Source of the DNA: Bradyrhizobium sp. Ghvi
GTDB lineage: Bacteria; Pseudomonadota; Alphaproteobacteria; Rhizobiales; Xanthobacteraceae
Direction: 5' to 3'
Length of the DNA: 64,000 nucleotides
Assembly (NCBI RefSeq): GCF_900115265.1
Contig: NZ_FOVU01000003.1
Coordinates: forward strand, 1 to 64,000
Below, in pieces: positions 18,613 to 26,901 of the stretch. Made by a program: the position numbers and the translations under genes. Position 1 is the stretch's first letter; the number at the start of each line of letters is the position of its first letter. The notes below the pieces were generated by a model, which made no database searches, was not told the origin of the DNA, and worked only from the letters and a program-made list of their open reading frames with translations.

Positions 18613-19218
18613 ATGATCGCCGAATCTCCCCGTTCCCCCCTTCGCCTGCTCGCCTGGTTGGTCCCGGTGTTGGCGGCTGCTCTCATGTGCCTCTGGGCCA
18701 GCCCGGCCTCGGCCGACTTCCGGCTCTGCAACAACACCTCGAGCCGGGTCGGCATTGCGCTCGGCTACAAGGATGCCGACGGCTGGACCACCGAGGGCTG
18801 GTGGAACATCTCGTCCCGCGCCTGCGAGACCCTGCTCAGGGGAACGCTGGTCGCACGTTACTACTACATTTACGCGATCGACTATGACCGCGGCGGCGAA
18901 TGGTCGGGGCAGGCCTTCATGTGCTCGCGCGACAAGGAATTCACCATCCGCGGCACTGAAGACTGCCTGGCGCGCGGCTACGACCGGACCGGCTATTTCG
19001 AGGTCGACACCGGCGAGCAGCGGGCCTGGACGGTGCAGCTCACCGACGCCAATGAGCAACCGTCGCAGCAGCGCGTCCCCGGCATGCCCGGCCCTATGGG
19101 CCCTGGTGGTGGCGTTCCGGGTTTGCCCAATAGCCCGCCCGGTGCTACGCCCCCGGGCTCGCCCGGCCTGCCACCGTCCGCCGCCCCGCCCTCGCCCCCG
19201 CCTGGAAATAAGCCATGA
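18613..19218 (+). CDS. Exported DUF1036 protein
   Basis: 201 residues. A signal peptide (hydrophobic LLAWLVPVLAAALMCLWASP, cut after ASA) leads to a DUF1036 domain at ~36-135 (FRLCNNTSSRVGIALGYKD, then WWNISSRACETLL, RYYYIYAIDYDRGGEW and TGYFEVDTGE), with four cysteines that may pair in the periplasm. The last ~55 residues are Pro/Gly-rich. Its TGA overlaps the ATG of the pyruvate kinase gene (ATGA at 19215-19218), so the two are translationally coupled. Function of DUF1036 is not known. Confidence 0.92.
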   Translation: MIAESPRSPLRLLAWLVPVLAAALMCLWASPASADFRLCNNTSSRVGIALGYKDADGWTTEGWWNISSRACETLLRGTLVARYYYIYAIDYDRGGEWSGQAFMCSRDKEFTIRGTEDCLARGYDRTGYFEVDTGEQRAWTVQLTDANEQPSQQRVPGMPGPMGPGGGVPGLPNSPPGATPPGSPGLPPSAAPPSPPPGNKP

Positions 19219-20651
19219 GGCGTCTTCGCCGTATCAAGATTCTCGCGACCCTGGGACCTGCCTCTTCAGACCTCGCGATGATCCGCCGCCTGTTCGAAGC
19301 TGGCGCCGACGTGTTCCGCATCAATATGAGCCACACCCCGCATGACAAGATGCGGGAGCTGGTGGCGACCATTCGCAATGTCGAATCGAGCTACGGCCGC
19401 CCGATCGGCATCCTGGTCGATCTCCAGGGCCCGAAGCTCAGGCTGGGTGCCTTCGCCGAAGGTTCGGTCCAGCTCCAGAACGGCCAGACCTTCACGCTCG
19501 ATTCCGACAAGACACCAGGCGATGGCACCCGCGTCAATCTTCCGCATCCGGAGATCCTGGCTGCACTGCGGCCCGGCCATGCGCTGCTGCTCGACGACGG
19601 CAAGGTGCGGCTGATCGCGGAGGAGACCTCCAAGGAGCACGCGGTGACGCGTGTCGTCGTCGGCGGCAAGATGAGCGACCGCAAGGGCGTCAGCCTGCCC
19701 GACACCGACCTGCCGGTGTCGGCGATGACGCCGAAGGACCGCGCCGACCTCGAGGCCGCGCTCGTCACCGGCGTCGACTGGATCGCGCTGTCCTTCGTGC
19801 AGCGCGCCGACGACGTGCTCGAAGCCAAGAAGATGATCCGCGGCCGCGCCGCGGTGATGGCCAAGATCGAGAAGCCGCAGGCGATCGACCGCCTCGCCGA
19901 CATCATCGATGCCTCCGACGCGCTGATGGTGGCGCGCGGCGATCTCGGCGTCGAGCTGCCGCTGGAGCGCGTGCCGAGCCTTCAAAAGCAAATGACGCGC
20001 ATGGCGCGCCGCGCCGGCAAGCCGGTGGTGATCGCGACGCAGATGCTGGAATCGATGATCCAGTCGCCGGTGCCGACCCGCGCCGAAGTCTCCGACGTCG
20101 CCACCGCCGTCTATGAGGGCGCCGACGCCATCATGCTGTCGGCGGAATCGGCAGCCGGCAAATTCCCGGTCGAGGCGGTCTCGACCATGAACCGCATCGG
20201 CGAGGAGGTCGAGCGCGACCCGACCTACCGGTCGGTGATCACGGCGCAGCGCCCCTCGCCTGAATCGACCGCGGGCGACGCCATTGCCGACGCCGCGCGG
20301 CAGATCGCCGAGACGCTCGACCTGCCGGCGCTGATCTGCTGGACCTCATCCGGCTCGACCGCGACGCGCGTGGCGCGGGAGCGGCCGAAGCCGCCGATCG
20401 TGGCGATCACGCCGAACATCACCGCCGGCCGCCGGCTCGCGGCGGTCTGGGGCGTACACTGTGTGGTGGCTGAGGATGCGCGCGACCAGGACGACATGGT
20501 GAACCGCGCCGGCCAGATCGCCTTCCGCGACGGCTTTGTCCGCGCCGGCCAGCGCGTGATCATCGTCGCCGGCGTACCGCTCGGCATTCCTGGCACCACC
20601 AACATGGTGCGCATCGCCTCGGTCGGCCCCGAAGGCGACGCGAATATGTGA
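19215..20651 (+). CDS. pyk: Pyruvate kinase
   Basis: 478 residues, cytosolic, converts phosphoenolpyruvate and ADP to pyruvate and ATP. Family marks include RINMSHTPHDK near the start, VDLQGPKLRLG, the active-site block MAKIEKPQAID and VARGDLGVELP, and GKPVVIATQMLESM. The beta-barrel B domain and C-terminal regulatory domain (AALICWTSSGSTA-like region, VPLGIPGTTNMVRI) are complete. It overlaps the DUF1036 gene by four bases, an arrangement I have seen in Bradyrhizobium relatives. Confidence 0.98.
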   Translation: MRRLRRIKILATLGPASSDLAMIRRLFEAGADVFRINMSHTPHDKMRELVATIRNVESSYGRPIGILVDLQGPKLRLGAFAEGSVQLQNGQTFTLDSDKTPGDGTRVNLPHPEILAALRPGHALLLDDGKVRLIAEETSKEHAVTRVVVGGKMSDRKGVSLPDTDLPVSAMTPKDRADLEAALVTGVDWIALSFVQRADDVLEAKKMIRGRAAVMAKIEKPQAIDRLADIIDASDALMVARGDLGVELPLERVPSLQKQMTRMARRAGKPVVIATQMLESMIQSPVPTRAEVSDVATAVYEGADAIMLSAESAAGKFPVEAVSTMNRIGEEVERDPTYRSVITAQRPSPESTAGDAIADAARQIAETLDLPALICWTSSGSTATRVARERPKPPIVAITPNITAGRRLAAVWGVHCVVAEDARDQDDMVNRAGQIAFRDGFVRAGQRVIIVAGVPLGIPGTTNMVRIASVGPEGDANM

Positions 20652-20802
20652 GGCGGCAGGCCGCCACCAGCACAAAACGCGAAAACAACCCCATGCACAG
20701 TAGCCGGCTGAACCCGGCTGCTTTGCTCGGTTTTTCGGAAAAAGCGTGTTCAGGCAACGACTTGAGCGCGGTCAGGTCCCCGCTCGCCTCTGCTGCGGCC
20801 TT

Positions 20803-21483
20803 TCAAGCCCCGACCAGCGCCTTGGTTGTCGGCAGCAGCGTCTGCTGCACCACGAGGCCCCGGGCGCGGGCGTCCATGACGCCGACGGCACGCAAGGCCA
20901 GCAGCGTCACGGTCTGCACCGCATCACGCATCCTAACGGGATCTTCGAGATTGTCGGGCGCGAGCGGGCCCACGAGCGCCTCATGCAGCGCCCCTAACAG
21001 CGCGGTCGCGGCAAGCGAGGTGTCCTGCGCCGGCAGATGACCCGCGCGCACCGCGGCGTCAATCCGCCCCGCGATCTCGCCTGCGATCTCGCGGCGGCTG
21101 GCGAGGCGCGAGGCGCTGACATCGACATCGACGGGCTCGGCCAGAATGCCCCAGGCCAGCCGGCGCTGCGACAAGGTGTGGACCGCCACGGTGGTCACCG
21201 CCGCCGCCAGCGCCGAGGACGGCCCCGGCGCGGCATCGGCCGCCCGCCTGATAGCCGCGAGCTCGTCGCGGGAGACCTCGGCGATCAGTTCGGAGATCAG
21301 GTCGGCCTTGGAGGGGAAGTAGCGATAGACGGTGCCGGCCGCCACGTTGGCCCTGACCGCAACCGGTGCGATCTGCACCGCCGCCATGCCGCCTTCGGCT
21401 GCAGCTTCCCTTGCCGCCGTCAGGATGGCGCTGCGCCGAGCCGCAAGGCGCTTAACCACTTGATGCGTCCGCCGATAAACCAT
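20803..21483 (-). CDS. TetR/AcrR-family regulator
   Basis: 226 residues. The N-terminal helix-turn-helix is at about 18-62 (AILTAAREAAAEGG, VAVRANVAAGTVYRYFPSKA), followed by an all-helical ligand-binding domain of normal size. Start ATG 21483 has AGGAAG upstream; the open frame continues to 21711 but that extension lacks family similarity. It converges on the pyruvate kinase gene. No divergent target gene is adjacent, so its regulon cannot be named. Confidence 0.9.
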   Translation of the reverse strand: MVYRRTHQVVKRLAARRSAILTAAREAAAEGGMAAVQIAPVAVRANVAAGTVYRYFPSKADLISELIAEVSRDELAAIRRAADAAPGPSSALAAAVTTVAVHTLSQRRLAWGILAEPVDVDVSASRLASRREIAGEIAGRIDAAVRAGHLPAQDTSLAATALLGALHEALVGPLAPDNLEDPVRMRDAVQTVTLLALRAVGVMDARARGLVVQQTLLPTTKALVGA

Positions 21484-21840
21484 GGCGCGCTTCCTGTCCC
21501 AGACGCCGCCCGCACGCCCTGCGGCCGAACGTTTCGTCACTGATATCGCCGCAAATCGCCCCGCAAGGACTGAACAACTATTCAGGAGAGATGACAAGAA
21601 GCAAATGCGTGACGGATCACGCTCGTCCGGCCGCGCTCGACATGGACGGCTCGCGGGACCAACGGCGCCGCTCTGACATGCCCCAGCATGACGTTTCCTG
21701 CGGTGATTCATGCGACCTTAACTGGCTGGACATAGTCCTACGGGCATCAACCGGAATTCTGGAATGCGCTCCATAAGTCCGCTTTCTGCGTCGCATGGCC
21801 TTGCCGAAGATGGGCTGCACCCCTCGGGCGTGGCGTCTTG
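21484..21840. other. Intergenic region between TetR and the membrane protein
   Basis: 357 bases. Only short overlapping open frames of poor composition are present; no tRNA, repeat or terminator was recognised. It should hold the divergent promoters. Confidence 0.5.
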
Positions 21841-23481
21841 ATGCTGCCACGCACGGCACCCGCGGCTGACTTTCCCGACGCCATGTCCATGCCCGCGGCC
21901 CAAAGCCTGCGACGGCGCGGGATGACGGACCTGCGCGGGAAGGCGCTTGCGTCTATCGCCATCGTCGTCTGCTCGATGCTGCTAGGGGCGCTCTACACGC
22001 TCGCGATGGGCGAGGACGTCAACTGGGATTGGCAGAACTATCACGAATACAATGTCTGGGCTTTGCTGAACGGCCGCTACGACATCGATGCGGTCCCGCC
22101 GGGCTTTCAGACCTACTTCAATCCGATCGTCTATTTTCCGGTCTATTATCTCAGGCACTTCCTGCCCTCGCCGTATGGGCTGATGATCATCGGCGCGATT
22201 CACGGTCTCAACCTCGCGCTGGTTTGCCTGTTTGCACGCCTGGTGCTGCGCGAGGCCGCAACCGTTGCGGCGGTCGCGGCGGCGGTTGTGATCGCGGCTT
22301 TCGGACCGATGACGCTCTCGGAGGTGGGCACGAGCTTTTCCGACGTGCTGCTGGCATTGCCCGTCATCGGCGGCTTCCTCCTGATCCTGGTGGCAGATCG
22401 CCGGCCCGTCGTCCGCTATCTGCTGGCTGGCTTGCTGATCGGCGCCGCCGTCGGGCTGAAGCTGACCAATGTCGTCTACGCGATCGGTGCAGCCGCCGCA
22501 GTGCTCGCTGCCGCGCGGCCCCTTCGGGCGACCATCCTTCTTGCACTCGGCGGGATCATCGGCGCGGCGCTCACCGGCGGCGAATGGTGCCTGATCACGT
22601 GGCGCGACACCGGCAATCCGATCTTTCCGCTGTTCAATGCAGTGTTCCAGTCAGGCGAGGTGGCGGCCGTCAATCTGATGGATGCGCAGTTCATGCCCCA
22701 TGGCGTGCTCGACGCACTCGCCTATCCCTTCTACTGGCTGGTCGGCGACCACAGAGGCGCGGAGCATCCGTTCCGCGACGCGCGGTTCGCGTTCGTGACG
22801 GTGCTGTTCGTGCTCGGCGTGTTCGCGCGGATCGCGCGAGGTGCTGCGATCCTCACACGACGTGACGTCCAGCTCGTGGTGATGTTTGGTGTCTCGTACC
22901 TGGCCTGGCTCGGCCTGTTCTCGATCCAGCGCTATGCGGTCGTCCTGGAACTGTTGTGCGGCCCGCTCATCGTTCTGCTGCTCGCGCGCCTCGCAGCGGG
23001 CGCGGGCCCGACATGGCCTGCGGCATCTCCCTCTCCGCCGAACGCACTGATGTTGACGGTTGGAGCCGCGATCGCATTGTGGTCGCAGCCCGCGGACTGG
23101 TGGCGCCGTCCCTGGTCCGAAACCTACCGACCTGAGATCGCCGATGAACTCGCGCAGCCTGCGACCTACTTCATCCTCGGCAAGCCGCTCGCTTATATCG
23201 CGCCGCAGCTTCCTTCGCAGTCGCGTTTCTACCAGCTCGCCGATATCGGCGTGCCCATCGTGCCCGGCGGCATCTTTGATCAGCGTATCCGCGCCGGGCT
23301 GAAGGACCCCCTGCCCGGCGGCGTCCGCGAGTTACACATGCGCGGCGAACCCGACCGCAGCACGCTGCTGGACCGCTACGCGCTCACCATCGATCGTTCG
23401 CGGCCTTGTGTCGCCATCGAGGGCGCCCGCCCCGGCACCGTGCTCGAAAGCTGTCCGCTGATCGAGCGGACCTCGCGTTAG
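21841..23481 (+). CDS. Polytopic membrane protein, GT-C-like
   Basis: 546 residues, with about 10-12 hydrophobic segments and a soluble C-terminal part of ~100 residues. The first loop after helix 1 (EDVNWDWQNYHEYNVWALLNG) has acidic and aromatic residues of the kind found in the first loop of GT-C glycosyltransferases, which use lipid-linked sugars, but I do not recognise an exact family. The start is uncertain: ATG 21841, or in-frame ATGs at 21883 or 21922. It resembles in build the membrane proteins at 33-40 kb. Substrate unknown. Confidence 0.7.
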   Translation: MLPRTAPAADFPDAMSMPAAQSLRRRGMTDLRGKALASIAIVVCSMLLGALYTLAMGEDVNWDWQNYHEYNVWALLNGRYDIDAVPPGFQTYFNPIVYFPVYYLRHFLPSPYGLMIIGAIHGLNLALVCLFARLVLREAATVAAVAAAVVIAAFGPMTLSEVGTSFSDVLLALPVIGGFLLILVADRRPVVRYLLAGLLIGAAVGLKLTNVVYAIGAAAAVLAAARPLRATILLALGGIIGAALTGGEWCLITWRDTGNPIFPLFNAVFQSGEVAAVNLMDAQFMPHGVLDALAYPFYWLVGDHRGAEHPFRDARFAFVTVLFVLGVFARIARGAAILTRRDVQLVVMFGVSYLAWLGLFSIQRYAVVLELLCGPLIVLLLARLAAGAGPTWPAASPSPPNALMLTVGAAIALWSQPADWWRRPWSETYRPEIADELAQPATYFILGKPLAYIAPQLPSQSRFYQLADIGVPIVPGGIFDQRIRAGLKDPLPGGVRELHMRGEPDRSTLLDRYALTIDRSRPCVAIEGARPGTVLESCPLIERTSR

Positions 23482-23909
23482 GGCGTGGGCTTATAAAGGC
23501 GTATCGGCGCCCCATGGCCGAGCGGAGAACATCCGCCCGGGGAAACTTTCTCGGCTTTGACCCGACCAAAGGGAAGGCCCGTCACCGTGTCGGCCATCGG
23601 CGCCAGACCGGACGCGGGCCGCGCTTGCCATGACCGCTGCTTGCGACCCGATGCGGACCTCTCGCCGGAGAAAAGGTAATAAGTCGCCTATCTCCAGCAC
23701 GTCGTTTTCGCGCTGCTCGTTGGTTAATTCTCGCGCCAGAGCACATGACGGGAAGAAGTTAATTATCCTTGATTTAATCTAATTTAATTATTGAAAATAT
23801 TAAACAATGTAAAGCACGACAGTACTCGAGCAAACTTTTGCCAGGGCGTTGCGCGCGGGCACGTGCTCTAGCTGCCCAAACTCGTTCTATCCGTATGGAG
23901 CTGGCTGGC
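23482..23909. other. Gene-poor left border of accessory segment
   Basis: About 430 bases with no credible gene. The right half turns AT-rich (23755-23815), a sharp break from the flanking GC-rich DNA. No tRNA or direct repeat marking an integration site was found by eye. Confidence 0.5.
23755..23815. other. AT-rich block upstream of the H-NS-like gene
   Basis: Roughly 60 bases dominated by A and T, including CTTGATTTAAT at 23768-23778 and TTAATTATTGAAAATATT. Such blocks nucleate H-NS-type silencers and often mark acquired DNA. A second block with the same CTTGATTTAAT core lies at 24140-24150. Confidence 0.65.
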
Positions 23910-24092
23910 ATGGATCGAGAATACCTTGACACGTTGTCCATTGATGAATTGTGGGCGCTGCACACGGAGGTCGATCAGATCCTCGCGGCGAGACTCCTTG
24001 CAGAAAAGCGCGAGCTAGAAAAGCGGCTCGATCAGCTCGGCCAAGGAGCAAACTCGAACGAACCGGCGAGGACCCCCCCGGCGAAGAACTAG
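23910..24092 (+). CDS. Short H-NS-family-like protein lacking the DNA-binding half
   Basis: 60 residues. MDREYLDTLSIDELWALHTE followed by VDQILAARLLAEKRELEKRL closely follows the N-terminal oligomerisation helices of H-NS-family proteins common in Bradyrhizobium (S-x-D-E-L-W-x-L-H-x-E pattern). A full member has about 100 residues and ends with an AT-groove-binding loop of the GRGxxPRW type. Here that half is absent: the chain ends in GANSNEPARTPPAKN, and no other frame downstream encodes it. Start ATG 23910 has GGAG 9 bases upstream; ATG 23895 is possible. It lies between two AT-rich blocks. It may act as a competitor that traps full-length H-NS, or be decaying. Confidence 0.65.
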   Translation: MDREYLDTLSIDELWALHTEVDQILAARLLAEKRELEKRLDQLGQGANSNEPARTPPAKN

Positions 24093-24109
24093 GACGCGAA
24101 AGCCGTGTC

Positions 24110-24158
24110 TTGTTATATTTAGTGATTGAACTCGATTAACTTGATTTAATTATCCAGA
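24110..24158. other. AT-rich block downstream of the H-NS-like gene
   Basis: AT-rich stretch including CTTGATTTAATTAT at 24140-24153, sharing the CTTGATTTAAT core with the upstream block. Confidence 0.6.
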
Positions 24159-24199
24159 CTGGAAGACGTGTTTAATTGCAATAGCCATGAGGGGGCGGC

Positions 24200-24367
24200 A
24201 TGTCCTCGTACGAACACGACTACCGGCGCGAGTTTTTGAAGACCTGCGGAAAATTCGCCGCCGTAACCCCTCCTGCCGTGACCATGCTGGTGTCGACATC
24301 AACTGGGTCGCGGCGCCTGGCGGCGAGGCGCGGGGGCCCGGGGGCCTACGAACCACCATCATCATAA
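24200..24367 (+). CDS. Small protein with twin-arginine-like N-terminus
   Basis: 55 residues. The N-terminus has RREFLKTCGKFAAVTPPAV, an R-R-x-F-L-K motif followed by a moderately hydrophobic stretch, as in Tat export signals. Small proteins opening this way and ending in a Gly/His-rich tail are, from memory, frequent in Bradyrhizobium. Here the tail is short and Arg/Gly-rich (RRLAARRGGPGAYEPPSS), possibly after a frameshift, since the plus-two frame continues with a Gly-rich stretch. Start ATG 24200 has GAGGGGG 5 bases upstream. Function unknown. Confidence 0.65.
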   Translation: MSSYEHDYRREFLKTCGKFAAVTPPAVTMLVSTSTGSRRLAARRGGPGAYEPPSS

Positions 24368-24518
24368 ACACGGTGAAAGTTAGCTGAAACACGATGAAGA
24401 TTAGCTGAGGGTCGCCGACGGGGCGCGGCTTACGGCTCCATCTCTCTTCGCGACGAAATCGGTGCGAACGTGCTCAGGTTTCGAGCCCTAGGTACGTCGC
24501 CACGCGGAGGACCCGACC

Positions 24519-24737
24519 ATGAGTGGTCTCCATTATCTCCAGACTTCCCCGTCGGCCGTACGGGCTGATCTCTTCCAATCGGCCGAGTTGCCCTTGGGCA
24601 ATCCTTGGGCGGATGCTGCTGCTGCTATGCTTCGTCACCGTTTCGAAGCACTCGCTTCTCAGCTCGCCGAACTGGAAGCGCTTCGCGAACGAGTGCTCAA
24701 GGCTGAGCAGAAGCTCGACCCGATTTTCATCAGATGA
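24519..24737 (+). CDS. Small helical protein with LASQLAELEALRE motif
   Basis: 72 residues, no recognised family. Residues ~40-67 (HRFEALASQLAELEALRERV) should form a charged amphipathic helix or short coiled coil; the N-terminal part is loosely structured. Start ATG 24519 has GGAGG 8 bases upstream, a strong site. The helix is clearly related to one in the protein at 26593-26901 (QRLGELASQLSELEDLRSLV). The two copies flank the Gly-rich membrane protein gene. No function can be assigned. Confidence 0.6.
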   Translation: MSGLHYLQTSPSAVRADLFQSAELPLGNPWADAAAAMLRHRFEALASQLAELEALRERVLKAEQKLDPIFIR

Positions 24738-24865
24738 AAAGCCGGGTCGGGCAGCAATAAGCGCCGCTTAGCGCTTAATGAACTCGGCCAGCTTCAGCTT
24801 CTGGTGACCTATTGGCCTCTGAAGAGTGCTGCCGCGCCAAAGAGTAGGGCGCATTGGAGGCAGAT

Positions 24866-26032
24866 ATGCTCAGGTCGGTGATCCAGTCTGCGGTCATAGC
24901 AACGTTGTTGATCACTCTGATTATCCCGCCGGTCATCACACAGGCCTTTGGCCACGGGAGCGGTGGTGGTGGTGCCGGGGGCGCGGGCGGTGGCGGCGGT
25001 GGTGCCGGTGGTGCTGGAGCTGGCAGCGGTGGCGGCGGTGGTGCTGGAGCTGGCGGCGGTGGCGCTGGAGCTGGCGGTAGTGGCGGTGGCGCTGGAGCTG
25101 GAGCTGGCGTTGGTGGCGCTAGTGGTGCTGGAGCTGGCGGCGGTGGTGCCGCTGGTGCCGGTGGCGCTGGTGGTGCGGGTGCCGGTGGTGGTGCGGGAGT
25201 TGCCAACGGTGGTGCCGGTGGCGGTTATGGCGGGGGCCATTATGATGCCGGTGCATCCAGCTTGCCCTATTCCAGCCGGCTGGGCACGAACATGCAGCTG
25301 ATCCAAAGGAGCAAGGCTTGGTCTGGTGCTGGCTGGGTTCGTGACGATACTTTTTATCCGTTCCGCGAACGCGTGCCCCGGCTGGGGTGGGGCATGTGGA
25401 GGCACGCAGCGCCCGTGTCTGACCTCCACAGGCTTCACAACGCTCAGCGAAGAAGGCTCCAGCCGCACGAAATGCGGAAGATGCTGTCGGACCAGAAATC
25501 TGTGCGATCGTTCGGGACGCGAACCTCATTGGACGCGCCGCCATCCGGGATCGAGCGTAAGGAAGAGCAAACGACTGGGGCGGCGCCGGTAGATGCCTCG
25601 GCGGATGTGGTTAAGGTCGCCCCGCCGCCCGCGATCGAGCGCGAAAGCGAGCAAACGATCGGCGCGGCATTCGTAGACGCCTCGGCGGAAGTCGCTCAAC
25701 TCAGCCCGCCCTCCGTTATTGAACATGAGGACGCCTCGACAACGCGGTCACTCGACGGGCTGGTAGCGATGATGATGGCACTCCTCGCATTTGGCATCCC
25801 GTTGCTCTTTCACCATAAGGATGCCCAACGCGTGTTAGCCTATGCTGTGAGGCGTCGCTCCGAAGCACGCCTCGACGATGCTCGCCCCGTCTACTTACTG
25901 TGTCCACCGCGGATCGAAGCGGATCCCGATCTTGAATCCAATTTGGAAGCGTCCGTGAAAAACGTTCTCAAAACAATAAAGGAGGCGGAGACCGAGATGG
26001 CTTCCTCGCGACAGCTCCGAAAACCTGCGTGA
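24866..26032 (+). CDS. Gly/Ala-rich membrane protein with 28-residue repeats
   Basis: 388 residues. An N-terminal hydrophobic segment (VIQSAVIATLLITLIIPPVI) acts as signal or anchor. Residues ~29-117 are almost only Gly and Ala with some Ser. A charged middle (~135-220) follows. Residues 225-292 hold two full copies and part of a third of a 28-residue unit starting PP-x-x-IER and containing EQTxGAAxVDASA. A second hydrophobic segment at ~297-317 (DGLVAMMMALLAFGIPLLFH) precedes a ~70-residue tail, probably cytosolic. Start ATG 24866 has GGAGG at 5 bases. No known family; a surface- or envelope-spanning role is only suggested by build. Confidence 0.7.
   Translation: MLRSVIQSAVIATLLITLIIPPVITQAFGHGSGGGGAGGAGGGGGGAGGAGAGSGGGGGAGAGGGGAGAGGSGGGAGAGAGVGGASGAGAGGGGAAGAGGAGGAGAGGGAGVANGGAGGGYGGGHYDAGASSLPYSSRLGTNMQLIQRSKAWSGAGWVRDDTFYPFRERVPRLGWGMWRHAAPVSDLHRLHNAQRRRLQPHEMRKMLSDQKSVRSFGTRTSLDAPPSGIERKEEQTTGAAPVDASADVVKVAPPPAIERESEQTIGAAFVDASAEVAQLSPPSVIEHEDASTTRSLDGLVAMMMALLAFGIPLLFHHKDAQRVLAYAVRRRSEARLDDARPVYLLCPPRIEADPDLESNLEASVKNVLKTIKEAETEMASSRQLRKPA
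25538..25741 (+). repeat. Tandem 84-bp (28-residue) coding repeat, 2.4 copies
   Basis: Units start at 25538, 25622 and 25706 (partial). The first two units share 17 of 28 residues, with constant IER, EQT, GAA and VDASA. Confidence 0.75.
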
Positions 26033-26051
26033 AGCCGAGCCTTCCCCGAGA

Positions 26052-26357
26052 TTGTTGACGCTGATCAGATTGGATACGACTGGCGCGAGGCCAAACGTCG
26101 CGAATGACCTCCGCCGACCAATAGAACGTCACCTGGTCGCACCTAAGTTGATCCTCATCTTGGGGAATGCCAGCTCGGCAGACGCCGAACGACTCCGTCA
26201 AGCGTTCGCTGCCACGCTGAAATCACTGCATTTGGTTGATCGCAACGATCCGGTCTGCGAGATCGTCGCGCGGAAGGTAGTCGAGATCGACGCCGCGGGC
26301 ATTCATGACCCGGACGCGATCGCGAAGACGGCTGCGAGAGAACTTGGCCCCAATTGA
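26052..26357 (+). CDS. Small soluble hypothetical protein
   Basis: Up to 101 residues. The C-terminal two thirds (NASSADAERLRQAF, then LHLVDRNDPVCEIVARKVVE and DAIAKTAARELG) are well-formed amphipathic helices resembling a small protein I recall as recurrent in Bradyrhizobium, function unknown. No ATG is in frame; possible starts are TTG 26052, 26055 or 26070, none with a clear ribosome site. It may be a gene that has lost its start, or be translated after the gene upstream, whose stop is 20 bases away. A hairpin terminator follows directly. Confidence 0.5.
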   Translation: MLTLIRLDTTGARPNVANDLRRPIERHLVAPKLILILGNASSADAERLRQAFAATLKSLHLVDRNDPVCEIVARKVVEIDAAGIHDPDAIAKTAARELGPN

Positions 26358-26359
26358 TT

Positions 26360-26383
26360 GAGGCCGCCTTGCAAGGCGGCCTC
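26360..26383 (+). terminator. Perfect 11-bp hairpin after the small gene
   Basis: GAGGCCGCCTT, two bases GC, then the exact reverse complement, starting 3 bases after the stop at 26357. It has no T-run but its position suggests transcription end. Confidence 0.6.
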
Positions 26384-26592
26384 ATAGCTCCTTCGGAAAG
26401 TTGCCGGGTCGCTAGTCGTCGTGGTGGTGGTGTTCGCGGTGCTCGTACCGGACGCCCCTACAAGATAGCCCCTCGGATCGGGCAATAAGCCTGACGTATT
26501 GAACGCCGATTTCCACCGATGCTAGATTGCCACTTTATCCCGGTTGCTTTGACGCCGTCCTAGTAGTGCTTTTTGGTACTGTGGAGGACATT

Positions 26593-26901
26593 ATGCGAAG
26601 CTCTCGCGCAATACTTTTTCTGCAACGACTTGGCGAGCTCGCCTCTCAGCTCTCAGAACTGGAAGATCTTCGAAGTCTGGTCGAAGATGCAGAGCGCGAC
26701 GCCCGCGGTGCGCCTGCATTACGCCCTAGACGCCATGCTTCGCGCCGCCTTCGAGGTCGCGATCTCGGCGCCCTGTCTGTCCGCCTTCGCGGCTACACAC
26801 CAGCAAGCAGAAATGCAGGAGGTCTCACGATTCAGAACGACAATCAAATCGAATGGACGGTGCTTGAGCCATTTCCCGACGGATGGTGGGCTTCCTCCTA
26901 A
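26593..26901 (+). CDS. Small protein related to the 24519 gene
   Basis: 102 residues. Residues ~10-36 (LQRLGELASQLSELEDLRSL) repeat the helix of the protein at 24519-24737. The rest (Arg-rich middle, then LTIQNDNQIEWTVLEPFPDG) has no recognised fold and may be partly out of frame relative to an ancestral gene. Start ATG 26593 has GGAGG 7 bases upstream. Unknown role; the recurrence of the helix is the main reason to believe it is coding. Confidence 0.45.
   Translation: MRSSRAILFLQRLGELASQLSELEDLRSLVEDAERDARGAPALRPRRHASRRLRGRDLGALSVRLRGYTPASRNAGGLTIQNDNQIEWTVLEPFPDGWWASS

Noticed and set aside
23406..23633. Small plus-strand frame with MAERRTSARGNFLGFDPTKG
   Set aside because: No ribosome site, overlaps the preceding gene and has poor composition.
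24775..25206. Long Pro/Ala-rich open frame on the minus strand
   Set aside because: It is the antisense reading of the Gly/Ala-rich part of the 24866 gene; repeat composition alone keeps it open.
26413..26508. Minus-strand frame ending YEHREHHHHDD, resembling a His-rich tail
   Set aside because: No ATG and no ribosome site; only a GTG start is possible, and His runs arise from a CAC repeat. Not enough to call a gene.
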